The notes under the pieces were generated by a model, which was given only the letters and a program-made list of their open reading frames with translations, had not been told where the DNA came from and searched no databases. This document shows positions 11,890 to 22,586 of a DNA stretch of 64,000 nt, piece after piece; position 1 is the stretch's first letter, and the number at the start of each line of letters is the position of its first letter. The DNA comes from Pinus tabuliformis (taxonomy: Eukaryota > Streptophyta > Pinopsida > Pinales > Pinaceae). The position numbers and the translations under genes were made by a program. The stretch spans positions 819,741,503 through 819,805,502 of the forward strand of contig CM062819.1 in NCBI GenBank assembly GCA_031772625.1, in the 5' to 3' direction.

Positions 11890-13298
11890 ACAATACCTAG
11901 AAAGAGACCAAAGAAGTATGGAGGAAAAGGCAAGCAGAAGACAGTAGCAAATGTGCAGCAAGACCTTAGATCCGATTCGGGAGATGAAGCATTGATCACA
12001 GCAGCAGGAACAAAAGGTACTCTTACACCTCATTTTAATTTTGAATCACATGAAGGCACTACTTCAATAGATGAGTCTCTTCCTAATGAACGAAAGAGAA
12101 TTGAGCTATTTCATATTAGAGTTATCATAAATCATACAAAAGTGGAAACTCTATTTGATACCGGATCCCAAGCAAACTTAATTTCAGAGTCCTTGGTAAA
12201 GAAGCTAGGCTTGGAAACCAAACCACATCCAAAACCTTACCCACTTGGATGGATACATGATAAAGAAAAACTGAATGTAACTAAGCAGTGTAAGGTTAAA
12301 TTTGTGATCGCTTCTAAGTTAGTGGATGAGGTAAAACTTGATGTAATACCATTGGATATCTATGGCATGGTGTTAGGGAGTCCATATCTATATGATAGAA
12401 AAGAAATCTTCTTCCGTCATGGAAATAAATACCAAATCACAAAAGATGGGGTAGAATATATTGTAAGGGCTCACCAAACTAAAATAAATGCTAGCCTTGT
12501 AAGTGCAGGACAAATTAAGAGGTTGGTGAATTCTAGTAAGGGTTGCATGCTTATGGTTGTAAGTGGAAAAGATGTAGAATTATCTGATGCTTTCTAGGGT
12601 TGTGATCAAGTGCATAAAAAGGAATTATGTGAATTAATTTCTAACTATGATGAGATGTTTTAGGAACCAAAGGGATTACCTATGAAGAGGGAAATCCAAC
12701 ATGAGATCCATTTACAGCATGACGCTCCTTTACCAAATATTGGCATGTACAGGATGTTGATCATTGAGATGGAGGAGATCAAAAAGCAGGTGCAGGAACT
12801 ATTGAACCAAGGGGTCATTAGACCAAGCACTTCTCCATGTGGCTCACCGATTGTCTTAGTGCCGAAGAAATATGGCACATGGAGGATGTGCGTGGATTAT
12901 CGAGCACTAAACAAAATCACGGTGAAAAATCGTTACCCTCTTCCCTGCATTGATGACTTATTAGATCAGTTAAAGAATGTTATCTATTTCACCAAATTGG
13001 ATTTGCGTAGTGGTTATCACCAGTTCCAAATTGCAGAGCAGGATGTGTGGAAAACCGCCTTCAAGACCAAATAGAGGTTATTCAAATGGATGGTGACGCC
13101 ATTCGTACTTTACAATGCTCCAGCCATTTTCATTAGGGTCGTGAATGATCTCTTTAGGCCTCTCATTGATGAATTTGTTCTTTTCTATCTAGATGATATT
13201 CTTATCTTTAGTAAAAGTCGGAATGAACATGTATGTCATGTGAAGAAAGTGCTTAATGTATTGAAAAACAAAAAACTCTATGTAAAATTGTCAAAGTG
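11890..13298 (+). pseudogene. Protease and partial reverse transcriptase, unit B
   Basis: The protease frame is open through 12597, including DTGSQ and the CGA codon that is a stop in unit A. RT (from 12682) keeps YLDDILIF but has F-V-L-Y for F-G-L-Y after MVTP. It shares the stops after SDAF, before EPKGL and before RLFK, and is truncated at the tandem junction. Confidence 0.86.
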
Positions 13299-14603
13299 TG
13301 ATGTAATTTCATGTATATTGATGGATCATGATGTAAATATGTCAAATTCTCACTTGGTAAGGTAGATTCATCAGTTTAGAGGTTGTTTGAAACTGAATGA
13401 ATTAGTTCCCTTGTTTTTAGAGGCATGCTGTTAGGTTGCCTAGTTTCTAGTTCTCAGTTTAGAATGAGTTGGATCAGCTCCTGAACTCATGAGCTCGACC
13501 CCTAGAGGCTAGGATGAGTTGTTGTTTGCCTATATCTTATGTTTTTTCAGTCATTAGCATGGTTGGACACTTGGGATTACTTGGCACTCCATTGTACATC
13601 TGATTTTTGCATTTTTGGCAAAGGAAAGACCAGGGTTTTGCAGCACTTGTTGGGATCCTTGTGGCTCTGTGTTTTGATGGTTTTTTTCTTCATGCAATTG
13701 TAAGTTCCTTAATGTTTCATGTATGCCATTTCCCTTCTCTTTGCTTCTGAAATTAAACAAATGAGTGACAAAAGGTAGAATTCATTAGCTCGCTGTGCTA
13801 TGCCTGTTAGTTTGTTTAATTTTCAATGTTTTCTTTAGTTTGAAGAGGATTCTTGGTACCCTCTTTCCCTCTTCAGCTCCTTAGTGGTCTTTTCTATCCA
13901 TTCATTTAATCTAAAGCATCAAAACTACTGCCTACCTTGCCCCAACCGGAACTCTGTAAGAATTTGGCCTCATCCCCAGACCCAAATTTGCATTTCCCTT
14001 GATTCCAACAAAACTCCCAAAAAATCAAATCAAATCCTTGCACTTCATACCTATCCTAAAATTAGTTTGTATTTCAGTCATCTCAAGCCCCATCGATTAT
14101 CTTTTGTTGAGATTGACCCGGAGAGAGGCCTCTCTTGTCCTCGTAGGGCTAGCTATGAGGCTGAGCGTGGTTTGATGTGGACCTAGAATCTTACCTTTTC
14201 AGCCTGAGGTAAATCTAGGCTCTAACACGATGAACTTTACATCATATCGAAGTGCTCATCGGCTTGATTCCAACGGTGTGAATGACACTCCAATCCGAGT
14301 CCTAATGAAGGAGATAGAGGCAGTCAAAGTTGGGTTGACTTTTGATGACTGGGCAAGATTAATGATGTTGCAATTTGGACTTTTTTTGGCAGACAGAATC
14401 CGACCAACTCTAGCCAGATTCTGGGCAAAATTGTTGCCTCGTTAAAAGACTCCTTTGGTCTGAAACCAAATTTTCAAAAGTGCGCAAGTTGTTTTATTTA
14501 AACAAAAAAAATATTAAAAAAAGGGGGTGGCGGGCCACCAACCCCGCCCCCCGAACCAAACACATAACAATATATTTGTTAATGGAGGGGTGGGCCATGA
14601 CCC

Positions 14604-15657
14604 TGTTACACTAAAAAATGTCACCTTGACTACTTACAGTTAGTATGGCTCAAATCAACAGTTATGCTACCCTCTTAGGCAAGTCTCATGCCTCTGTTAT
14701 CCATCTCAAACTCAAAGAAGAGAGAAAGTCTTGTAAAAATCATGTTTATCTCTGGGGTCGCAGGTTCTCTCTAGTCTTACCTGCGGGGACGCGGACCTTG
14801 TTCAAAAAATCTGCGTCCATAGACGCTCTGTATGTTAAGGGACAGGTGCGTCCCTCTGTAAAAGACAAAATGCGCGAGTTTTATCTTGAAAAAGTTACTT
14901 GTGGTTACTTCTAGAACATTCTAGAGGTCGGTTTGATGAAATGGATGCGCCTCCAGTTGGTTCATGTATCTCTATTAAGGGGGAACTTATCCCATCAATA
15001 AGGGAGCTATCCCACCCATAGAGGGGGATGATCCCATTGATAGTGGACCTGAATAACCTCTTTACAGCACTATAAATAAAGGCATTGAGCCAGAAGGAGA
15101 GGAGGTTGGAAGCTATACATTTTCTTTGGGTAAATGCTGCAGGAATTAGGACTCCCATTTAGAACCTTGTGAGGAGAGATTGTCTTTGCTTGATTCTACT
15201 TGGAAGTGGGTGAGCTTTGTCAAAGTAGAGGAAAACCCTTGATGGACCCTGGGAGGAACTTGCACAACACCAAGGCTAGGTTGTAAGAGTTCCTTTGTTT
15301 CGTTATTAATACAAACTGGTTTATTTTTCTCAATAGCTTGTGTTAACGAGTTATTTCATGTGTTCCTTGGTCTGCATGTTGAATATATGTTTTATTATAT
15401 GAAATGCAAGTGCTTGGTAATTGTTTGATTGTTTGTGGTTGCAGGAATTGATGTGAAGGAGGAGCTCATCCGGATCGGCAAGGACGGACTACAACAACAG
15501 CGTTTTGGAATAAGGTAAGCCTAAACACTTGTAGTTTTCATGTTTTAAAAGGTATATTTAGAGAAAGATCACTCCATTTTGTCTTGTTTGTCGCTAGAGA
15601 GTTTAGACTCCTAGGGAGGTCAGTCGTGTCCGCACCCTTGACAAATTCCGTGTGACA
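14604..15657 (+). repeat. 5' LTR of the 9-kb element
   Basis: TGTTACAC...GTGTGACA, 1054 bp. A TATA-like box (CTATAAATAAA) lies at about 15070. An 89-codon open frame near its start is probably fortuitous, although it is also open in the 3' LTR. Confidence 0.93.
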
Positions 15658-15660
15658 AAT

Positions 15661-15678
15661 TGGCGACTCCGCTGGGGA
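15661..15678 (+). other. Primer-binding site, probably tRNA-Arg type
   Basis: TGGCGACTCCGCTGGGGA starts three bases after the LTR. Ogre/Tat elements commonly use a tRNA-Arg site of this form. The tRNA assignment is from memory of that family. Confidence 0.7.
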
Positions 15679-17650
15679 TAGATTCCATTAATGAGAAAAG
15701 TCTTTTCCTTTATGTGAACTTTGCTTTGAGAAAATTGGTTTATTTTTCTGGTTTTGGCTCTGTGATTCTGTCTCTGGGTGGGTTAGCTTAGGATTAGTTT
15801 TATTTTGGTTTTTCTTGAGTTTTTCAGACAGACGCACCCTCTGAGTGCTGCACAGTGCGTCCCTGGACGCACTTTTGCTGCGTGCACAGAGCGGGCCCGC
15901 ACCTGTGCTAACGGGTTGCCTGCGTCCCCTACCAAAATTTGAGAAAATTCCATTTTTTGCCTTTTTTGCTCTTAGATTTTGTTTTTTCTTAGTTTTTTCT
16001 GCCCAGATTCATTAGTCCCTTGCCCAGAATCTTCACCTAAGCTTGTTCCTGCTCTTAGCTTTCATCAATTGGGTGTTTTGAGTCTCTTTCTTGAGAAATT
16101 CTTGATTTGATTTCCTTTGATCATTACTTGGAGGTTTGTCTCAGTCTTTTCACAATTTTGCATCTTTTTGCTTCTGTTTTTGCAAAAAAATTTCCCCCTC
16201 ATTCGCCGGGGGGGGGCTAAATTGCGTATGAGTGTTAATCGCCTTTGAGTGTTTTTATTTTTTGATCTTTGGAACTCTCACCCAATTTTCTCGACTTGCA
16301 CTTGATTGGTTCTTAGATTACATTAGAATCATCTTGTGTTTGAGAATTCTCTTGCTTAGATTACATTTGCATAATTAGAATTCTCCTTTTCGGAATATGA
16401 ATGAAAAATGTGCATAGATTACATTTGCATACTTTTCAAATGAATTGTGCATAGATTACAATTGCATAGTTTACATTCTGAAAAATCAATCGTAGATTTA
16501 GATCAGCTTTCTTTGATTTGAATTTACACAAAATTAAAAAAAAAAAATGGTTTGGAATTGATTTGCATTAGTTTTTCTTGATAAAATTAGTGCATTAGAG
16601 AATTTGTTATATTTTCTCTTAGTGATCAATTTTTTGCATTGTTGGAAGTGAATGGAAACTCTCTCCTTACTTTAGTTAGGATTCATCGAATTGAAAAGAT
16701 TACATTATCATATTCGATTGCATTCAGTTGAGTCGGGTCATAACACCATTGGTTTCATCTCCATTTACCCATTTGAGTAATAACAGCCTTAATAACATAG
16801 CGCTTAATTAAAATTCATCTAGTAATTTTTACATTTCTAGGGCTCTGAAGCACCAACATAGCTTAGGCTAGTGTCTTGGAGTAGGTGAGTACTTAACTCT
16901 CCAAGACAGTAAAACCAAACAAGTAGTCGATCTTGTGATAGAATCAAATCCAATTGTTACATTTACACTCTGGGAAAGCTCCTCTTAAAGGAGAAGCACG
17001 AGCTCGTGTCCGAACCAGTGAGGGGATCATTCCCCCGTCGTTGGGAACGACGCCAGACAGTACGTATTACAAACGGTAAACCTCGGATTAACCATTGTCG
17101 AGGAGCCAGGGGTCACTTATCGGTAAACCTTGGATTGTTGTCAAGGAGCTGGTAAGGGGATTGAGCTTGCTACTCTGCCCTTGCGTGCTGTCGGAGTTTA
17201 GACTGTTCCCCCAGGTGTGTTTGTTACTGTTGGTGACCTTAGTGACCATAATCTTTAGGGTTCTACCGAGGTGACGGTGGAGGGAAGGTCCCACTGTACC
17301 TGGAGCAGACGTCGGTTATACTCACTTGGATTTTCCGGGGGGTTCACTTCACTTCGAGACGGTTAAAGTGGAGGAACTTGTGCCGGTCTATTCATTAAGC
17401 AGGTTGCCGGGGTAACTGTTCCACCCACCACTTCTGTACTGAATTCGGCGATGTTGGGCTTCATCACCAACTAGTGTTTTCGGTCCGGAAGGCTACTGTT
17501 TGTGTATGGTTTGACTCCTAGATTTGATAGCGCGTGTTAATTTGTTTGTTTTTACTTTTAGAGACCATAGGTGTGAATTGTGAATTTTGGTTGTTAAGTG
17601 TGAATTGTGAATTGTTAATTTTAGTTTTAAATTGTTAATAAAATTCACTG
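15679..17650 (+). other. Long non-coding leader of the 9-kb element
   Basis: No convincing frame. It contains a run of nine or more G near 16208, four spaced copies of an ATAGATTACATTTGCAT-like motif at about 16313-16470, and a GC-richer segment at 16980-17480 in which CGGTAAACCT...GGATT...GTCGAGGAGC is duplicated (about 17075 and 17120). Such leaders often hold packaging and dimerisation structures. That role is inference. Confidence 0.6.
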
Positions 17651-17662
17651 AAGTTGAATATA

Positions 17663-18064
17663 ATGGCAAATGTTCCGGAATTTATCAACCTAGGAACCCC
17701 TCCTAATGAGAATCCTAGTACTTTTCCTTACTTTGGAAATGTTGGTCCTCCTTATATGGCTACTTTGTCATTACCTGGATTTACAATAGGTTTACCGATA
17801 TGGTTATTTTCAATTTCGTTGGCCCAAAATACTCCAATTGTTCCATCTCAACCGGATGCTTCACCTCAATAGAGTTCACCATCTCAACATCACCAGCCTT
17901 CTATTGACCCTTTACCTTCTTCGCCTAGTTTTTCTTCCTCCATTTCTTCCTCTTCGCCTGGTAAAAGCCTTGATGTTACTAACCAGGAGGTTAAGAAGAA
18001 GAAGAAAGGGAAGAAGAAGAAGAAGAAGAAGAAGCAAGATAAGAAAGAAGTCAACCAACCAACC
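17663..18064 (+). pseudogene. Gag N-terminal remnant with lysine run
   Basis: From the ATG at 17663 the frame reads a Pro/Ser-rich peptide to a TAG at 17870, where a CAG would continue into SSPSQHHQPS. Further on, an AAG microsatellite at 17995-18035 encodes a long lysine run. The capsid domain present in the related element at 50690-51200 is missing, so gag here is an N-terminal leader joined almost directly to the zinc-knuckle region. Confidence 0.55.
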
Positions 18065-19414
18065 ATGGCTGTAAGTGTTAGTTGTGTTGAGGAAAATTCC
18101 GACATGCATCGTAAACCCAAATACCCTTGCAGGCTTTGTAAGGGTGACCACTTCCTTGTCAATTGTCCTGGTATTCCAAAGGTCTTGGAAGTATGGTCAG
18201 AAAAATCTCATCAACTTTCCATTGATCCATCAACCAGTGATAGTCAGGTTCCTGGGAAAAAGGGTAAAGTTAGGTTTCCTTGTAAGTTATGCAAAGGGAG
18301 TCATCAAACTCACATTTGCCCTCACATGGATGAAGCCTCAACATTGTTGGAAAACCTTACTGTTCCACAGCAAGAATTTCCAACTGGTTACCGTAAACTT
18401 TCTCCCAACCTACCGTCAACTGACGGAGTGATTGATCTAAATTCAAGTACAGTCGATCACACTCTCCCATTGGAGAGTGAAACTCATGTCACTCAGGTTG
18501 ATGATCCATTAGTTGATCAAGTGGTCGATTCAATTTCACATTCGATCGATCACACTCTCCTTTTCGAGAGTAAATTGCATACCGCTGATGTTCTTCTTGT
18601 TACATCAGATTCTTCTATGCCGGGGGGCATTTCACCTGTTTCTACAGAACCCCCTCCAAGTACTGAGGTCTTTTCCTTTGATTGGAATAGACTGACAGAA
18701 CCTCGTCTTCCTTCCTCCATCCCTTTCCAAATCATTGTCAAGGCTGGTGGTAGGGACATACATCGTACTCAGGTAGATGAAGGTGCTTCTGTTAGTATTT
18801 TATCCTCAGCTGTTTGGAAAGCTTTGGGTTCCCCTCAGCTTGCGCCTATTACGCAGAATCTGAAAGCTTTTAACAGAACAATTAGTGAACCTTTAGGGAT
18901 CCTTCCTAAGTTTTCTATTACCTTGGAAGGTAAAACTGTTTGTGTCGATCTTATGGTAGTTCGAGGTCCCTTGGATTTCAATTTACTCCTTGGGCGAGAT
19001 TATGTTTATGCAATGAAAGCTGTCGTATCGACACTCTTTCGCGTGATGTCTTTCCCTCACAATGGCAGTATTGTGACTGTAGACCAGCTTTCATTCCCTA
19101 GTCTTGTCTCAACTACCAATAATATGACACCCCTAAATGTTCCTGATTCTAAAGTGGTATCTACCCTGCCACGGGTTAATTATGTGGCAACTGGTCCCAT
19201 GTTTTCAGTTACCGATGTAAATGAGCCTCTCACTGTTGATTTAGATCCGGTAATTGACATGGAAAACTCTATGGGATTACTTGAACACGATGTTCTTATC
19301 CCTTTTGAGTCCCTTGACATGTGTTCCTTCCAAAGAACTGTTCTTCCTTCTGATGAAGATCTCTTGGAAGCCATGATCAAGGTGTGTCCATTGACATGTC
19401 TTTCTTCCAGTTAG
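18065..19414 (+). CDS. Zinc-knuckle and aspartic-protease polyprotein, 449 aa
   Basis: This is the longest open frame in the window, starting at an ATG that follows the lysine-run region. Two short zinc knuckles of the form C-x2-C-x3-H-x4-C lie at residues 22-34 and 73-85, suited to nucleic-acid binding. A Ser/Asp/His-rich linker follows, with a repeated DHTL-x-ES motif. An aspartic protease fold starts near residue 220, with active site D238-E-G240 and a second conserved block LLLGRDYVYA. D-E-G replaces the usual D-T/S-G. The same D-E-G occurs in the related element at 52150, so it seems a lineage trait. The frame stops at 19414 with no RT. It may be a real gag-pro product of a non-autonomous element. 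Confidence 0.7.
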   Translation: MAVSVSCVEENSDMHRKPKYPCRLCKGDHFLVNCPGIPKVLEVWSEKSHQLSIDPSTSDSQVPGKKGKVRFPCKLCKGSHQTHICPHMDEASTLLENLTVPQQEFPTGYRKLSPNLPSTDGVIDLNSSTVDHTLPLESETHVTQVDDPLVDQVVDSISHSIDHTLLFESKLHTADVLLVTSDSSMPGGISPVSTEPPPSTEVFSFDWNRLTEPRLPSSIPFQIIVKAGGRDIHRTQVDEGASVSILSSAVWKALGSPQLAPITQNLKAFNRTISEPLGILPKFSITLEGKTVCVDLMVVRGPLDFNLLLGRDYVYAMKAVVSTLFRVMSFPHNGSIVTVDQLSFPSLVSTTNNMTPLNVPDSKVVSTLPRVNYVATGPMFSVTDVNEPLTVDLDPVIDMENSMGLLEHDVLIPFESLDMCSFQRTVLPSDEDLLEAMIKVCPLTCLSSS

Positions 19415-19423
19415 AAGCCATGC

Positions 19424-20715
19424 TCAGTTAGTACGAGGATAGTTTGTTCCTCTCTCAACCTCGTTAAAAAATGAAATTGGACGGTACGAGGAAAGTTCCT
19501 TTTACTGTGTCGACCTCGTTAAAAAATGAATCAGTGAGTGTGAGGATAGTTCCTGTTACTGAGTCAACCTCGTTAAAAAATGAATCAGGCACGAGGATAG
19601 TTTTTCTTGTATCAACCTCGTTAAAAAATGAAATAGGCTGTCATGAGGACAGTTCTTTTACTGAGTCAACCTCATTAAAAAATGAATCAGCTAGTTTTTA
19701 GGTCATATAGATAGTTAGAAAGTAGGATTGTGAGGAAAGTTCCTTTTACTATGTCAACCTCATTAAAAAATGAATCAGTGTGTGCGAGGAAAGTTCCTTT
19801 TACTTTGTCAACCTCGTTAAAAAATGAATCAGTGTATGAGGATAGTTCCTTTTACTGTGTCAACCTCGTTAAAAAATGAATCAGTGTATGAGGATAGTTC
19901 TTTTCTTGTGTCAACCTCCTTAAAAATGAAACAACTCCCTTTTCAAGTTAAATATTGAAAGTAAACCTTCATTTCATCCAGCCGGTTGAATGCAATGAAG
20001 CCTGGGGGGCATGTACCTCTCTTTGCGTCATTATGCTGGGGGCATGCGAACTTTTTGAGCATAGTTCCTTGTCTTGTGTCAAGCTCGTTAAAAAATGAAA
20101 CAAGGGTAGGTTAAGTAGGTAGATTGTAGAGAGTAGTTATGAGCAAAGTTCCTTGTCTTGTGTCAAGCTCGTTAAAAAATGAAACAACTCCCACAAGTCT
20201 TTCCAAGATCGTGAAAGTAAAGCTTCATTCCATTCACCTCATTGAATGCAATGAAGCTTGGGGGGCATGTACCTTGATTTGCACCATTATGCTGGGGGCA
20301 TGTGAACTTATAACAAGCATAGTTTTTCGTTTCAAGCTTGCATAAACATGAAACTGAATCCGAGCATAGTTCTTTTCCTGTGTCAAGCTCGTTAAAAAAT
20401 GAAACAAATCCTCCTCTACTTGAGTCGAGAGATTGACTAGATCTCGTAAATGTTAAGCGTTTAGGTTAGTTATTTCAGTTTTTGCATAATTTTCTTACAG
20501 TTTTAGGTCAAAGTCTTTTAAATGATCTCGTCACTAAACCTTCATTTCATCCACCTTAGTCGAATGAAATGAAGCTGGGGGGCATGCGCTCTAACAGTTA
20601 TGCTTAGGGGGCATCAAGCACAGTTTTATCTCTGTTTCAAGCTTGTGTAAAAATGAAACTAATTTGAAGCATAGTTTTTATCTGTTTCAAGCTTTTGTAA
20701 AAATGAAACCTATCT
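19424..20715 (+). repeat. Tandem repeat region with CTCGTTAAAAAATGAA core
   Basis: About fifteen variable units of roughly 50-60 bases or more. The typical form is CGAGGATAGTTCC, then TTTTACTGTGTCAACCTCG and TTAAAAAATGAATCAG. Early units are closely spaced (19462-19925). Later ones are separated by longer inserts that carry GGGGGGCATG blocks. Flanks of the core form inverted repeats such as GTTTCA/TGAAAC at 20634-20659 and 20684-20709. Short frames inside are by-products of the repeat. Confidence 0.85.
19966..20620 (+). repeat. Three spaced copies of a block with polypurine-tract-like G runs
   Basis: Blocks at about 19966-20050, 20222-20305 and 20540-20615 each contain CTTCATT...GAATG(C/A)AATGAAGC, then a (C/T)TGGGGGGCATG-like G run, then a second G run (TATGCTGGGGGCATG or TATGCTTAGGGGGCATC). 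The last resembles the real polypurine tract TTTAGGGGGCAATC before the 3' LTR. Confidence 0.75.
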
Positions 20716-21390
20716 CGAGTCAATTTCAGTTATTTTCAAGACTCGTTAAACTCATGAAAATCCCGAGATTATTTTGCTATCTTTCATTCTCGTAAAACAA
20801 ATGAAAATGTCGAGTTCTTTCCGTCTTTTCCTGCTCGTAAATTAAATTGAAAGTCGGCCATATGAGTACATTTTTATCATTTTTTCGAACTCATTAAAAC
20901 ATACGAAAAAGTGAAAACCATGAGTACATTTTGATCATTTTTTCGAACTCGTTAAAACTTACGAAAAAATGAAACACCTCAGAGTCATCTTTTAAGCCCT
21001 TTTCTGACTCCTAAAACATGAAAAGATCGCCGAGCGTTTCTTTTACACTCGTTAAAACGGAATTAAAAGACGGTCCCCTTTTAGCTCTTTTCTGACCGCA
21101 AAATCAGGGAAAGATTGCCGGGTTTTTGTCATTTCAAACTCGATAAGGAAATAAAACGACGTGTCTTTGATCGCTTTTTACTTTTCAGGTTAACGACACT
21201 ATTATGAAAGTACTCCTTGGTCGTAAGATCAAGCGGTTCCCCCAGGTATTATTTTATACTTTTTCGGGCTTGAGGGACACAAATATACGAAAAAGTTCAA
21301 CGTGGAGTCTCCTTTAGTTTTTTCAGACTCTCTAAAAATGAAAAACGCCGAGTTTCTCCTATACTGGGCTCGTTAAATTTTTACAGTAGA
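20716..21390 (+). repeat. Hairpin array with conserved loop
   Basis: Successive small inverted repeats enclose a loop resembling ACTCGTTAAAA. Clear cases are 20935-20945 with 20962-20972 (11-bp perfect stem TCATTTTTTCG), 20881-20887 with 20904-20910, 21258-21266 with 21288-21296 (9 bp), 20782-20788 with 20800-20806, 20999-21004 with 21020-21025, 21039-21045 with 21064-21070, and 21319-21325 with 21339-21345. Stem sequences differ while pairing is kept. Confidence 0.8.
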
Positions 21391-22572
21391 GGACCTGTTC
21401 AATTACAAACAGGAACGAACCACTCCTTCCTAGGGTTCGAATTTAAACTAGGTTAGACTCATCCGAAGGATGAGCTTATAATCAAGCATATGTTATCCTC
21501 CTCAAGCTTGTTAAAAATAAAGAGGTACTTGCCAGAAATGGTGGGGGAAAAGAGAGAAGAATGAACCTATTTGTCACCTTTTGTCTCAGAAGAAACTTTA
21601 TTACCGCTCTTGAACACGACACTTTTCATTCACCTGGGTTGGGAAATCTTTTACCTCACAGTTGACCAAGTCACTTCGAAAGTCTTTAACCGGGTTTCGG
21701 GGATTAACTTTGAGTTATTCGTCACCAAGCCATCTGTTGTGTCGTTATGTGTTCAAGAGGTCTGCAAGAAAAAACTTTCATCTGCAAAATACTTGTCATC
21801 CATTTGACCATCCCTGAGTCAGTCCTTACAGCAACATTTCTTCAACTTGAACAATGATTTCGTGTTGCGGGCTTGCCTGCAACGGGTCACTTTCTATCGA
21901 CATCGACACATTATCTAGAAAGATGACTTAGGAATCGACAGTACCTTGAAGCCTGCATGCATCAATGGCAGGTTTCTCGCCTTTGACGTCAGTTTACATC
22001 ATTGACTTTCGATCAAAGGATTCCGTGAAGTGTTCGACATCAAAACATCTATTCACATTTCACGGGTTGTGCTTGGTAATTTGAGAACCATTGACATTAC
22101 TGGTGGTTTCTCTCACGCTTGTTAACAGTTTACATCATTGACTGGTAATCAAGTGGTTTCTATCATGTTCGACATCGAATCATTTAATCACATGGCTAGA
22201 ATCGTACCAATTCGGGAAGTAGAAGTGAAGACCCTGGATCTAGTTTCTACCATCCAGGCTGCGAGGAGTTTTGTATTCATTATCTATGTAGACTAATCAT
22301 AAACAGATGGCTGCGTCCATACTGTGTCTACAAAAGTCTATAAAAATGATGTACTGCAAGATCATTCCTGTATCAGAATAGTTAGTCCATTAGTTAAAGT
22401 TTTGAATCTGAGTATGGGAATGCCTACCTCAGTAATGATATAATCTTATCCATGTATTTTGTGTTGAAAATTGCAGGTTCCAACCAGGCCATCCACAAGG
22501 CAATCCTTGAAATGATAAAGCGCTTCACCCTTCCTAGAATTACAAAACCCTATTCTATTCCAGGCTTCGCAC
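21391..22572 (+). other. Non-coding 3' region of the 9-kb element
   Basis: No coding support. It is similar to 56940-57990 of the 13-kb element, for example GCTCTTGAACA(C/T)GACACT at 21610 and 56990, and GATGACTTAGGAA at 21923 and 57342. This shows common descent of the two 3' regions. Confidence 0.7.
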
Positions 22573-22584
22573 TTTAGGGGGCAA
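22573..22584 (+). other. Polypurine tract of the 9-kb element
   Basis: TTTAGGGGGCAA lies just before the 3' LTR start at 22587. Confidence 0.8.
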
Positions 22585-22586
22585 TC

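Larger units (their letters stand above)
8709..13298 (+). repeat. Tandem unit B
   Basis: The insertion tail is 8709-9637, the LTR rear 9638-10813, followed by primer-binding site, gag, protease and partial RT. A private one-base insertion near 11522 (GTCACCGATG for GTCACGATG) shifts gag. It groups with unit A by several single bases. Confidence 0.92.

Noticed and set aside
14645-14914. 89-codon open frame in the LTR of the 9-kb element, also open at 22628-22897
   Set aside because: Nine or more amino-acid differences between the two LTR copies and no motif. It looks like chance openness of young LTRs.
19424-20720. CRISPR-like array
   Set aside because: Repeats vary in sequence, spacers are not uniform or unique, and the host is a plant. 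It is a retroelement tandem repeat.
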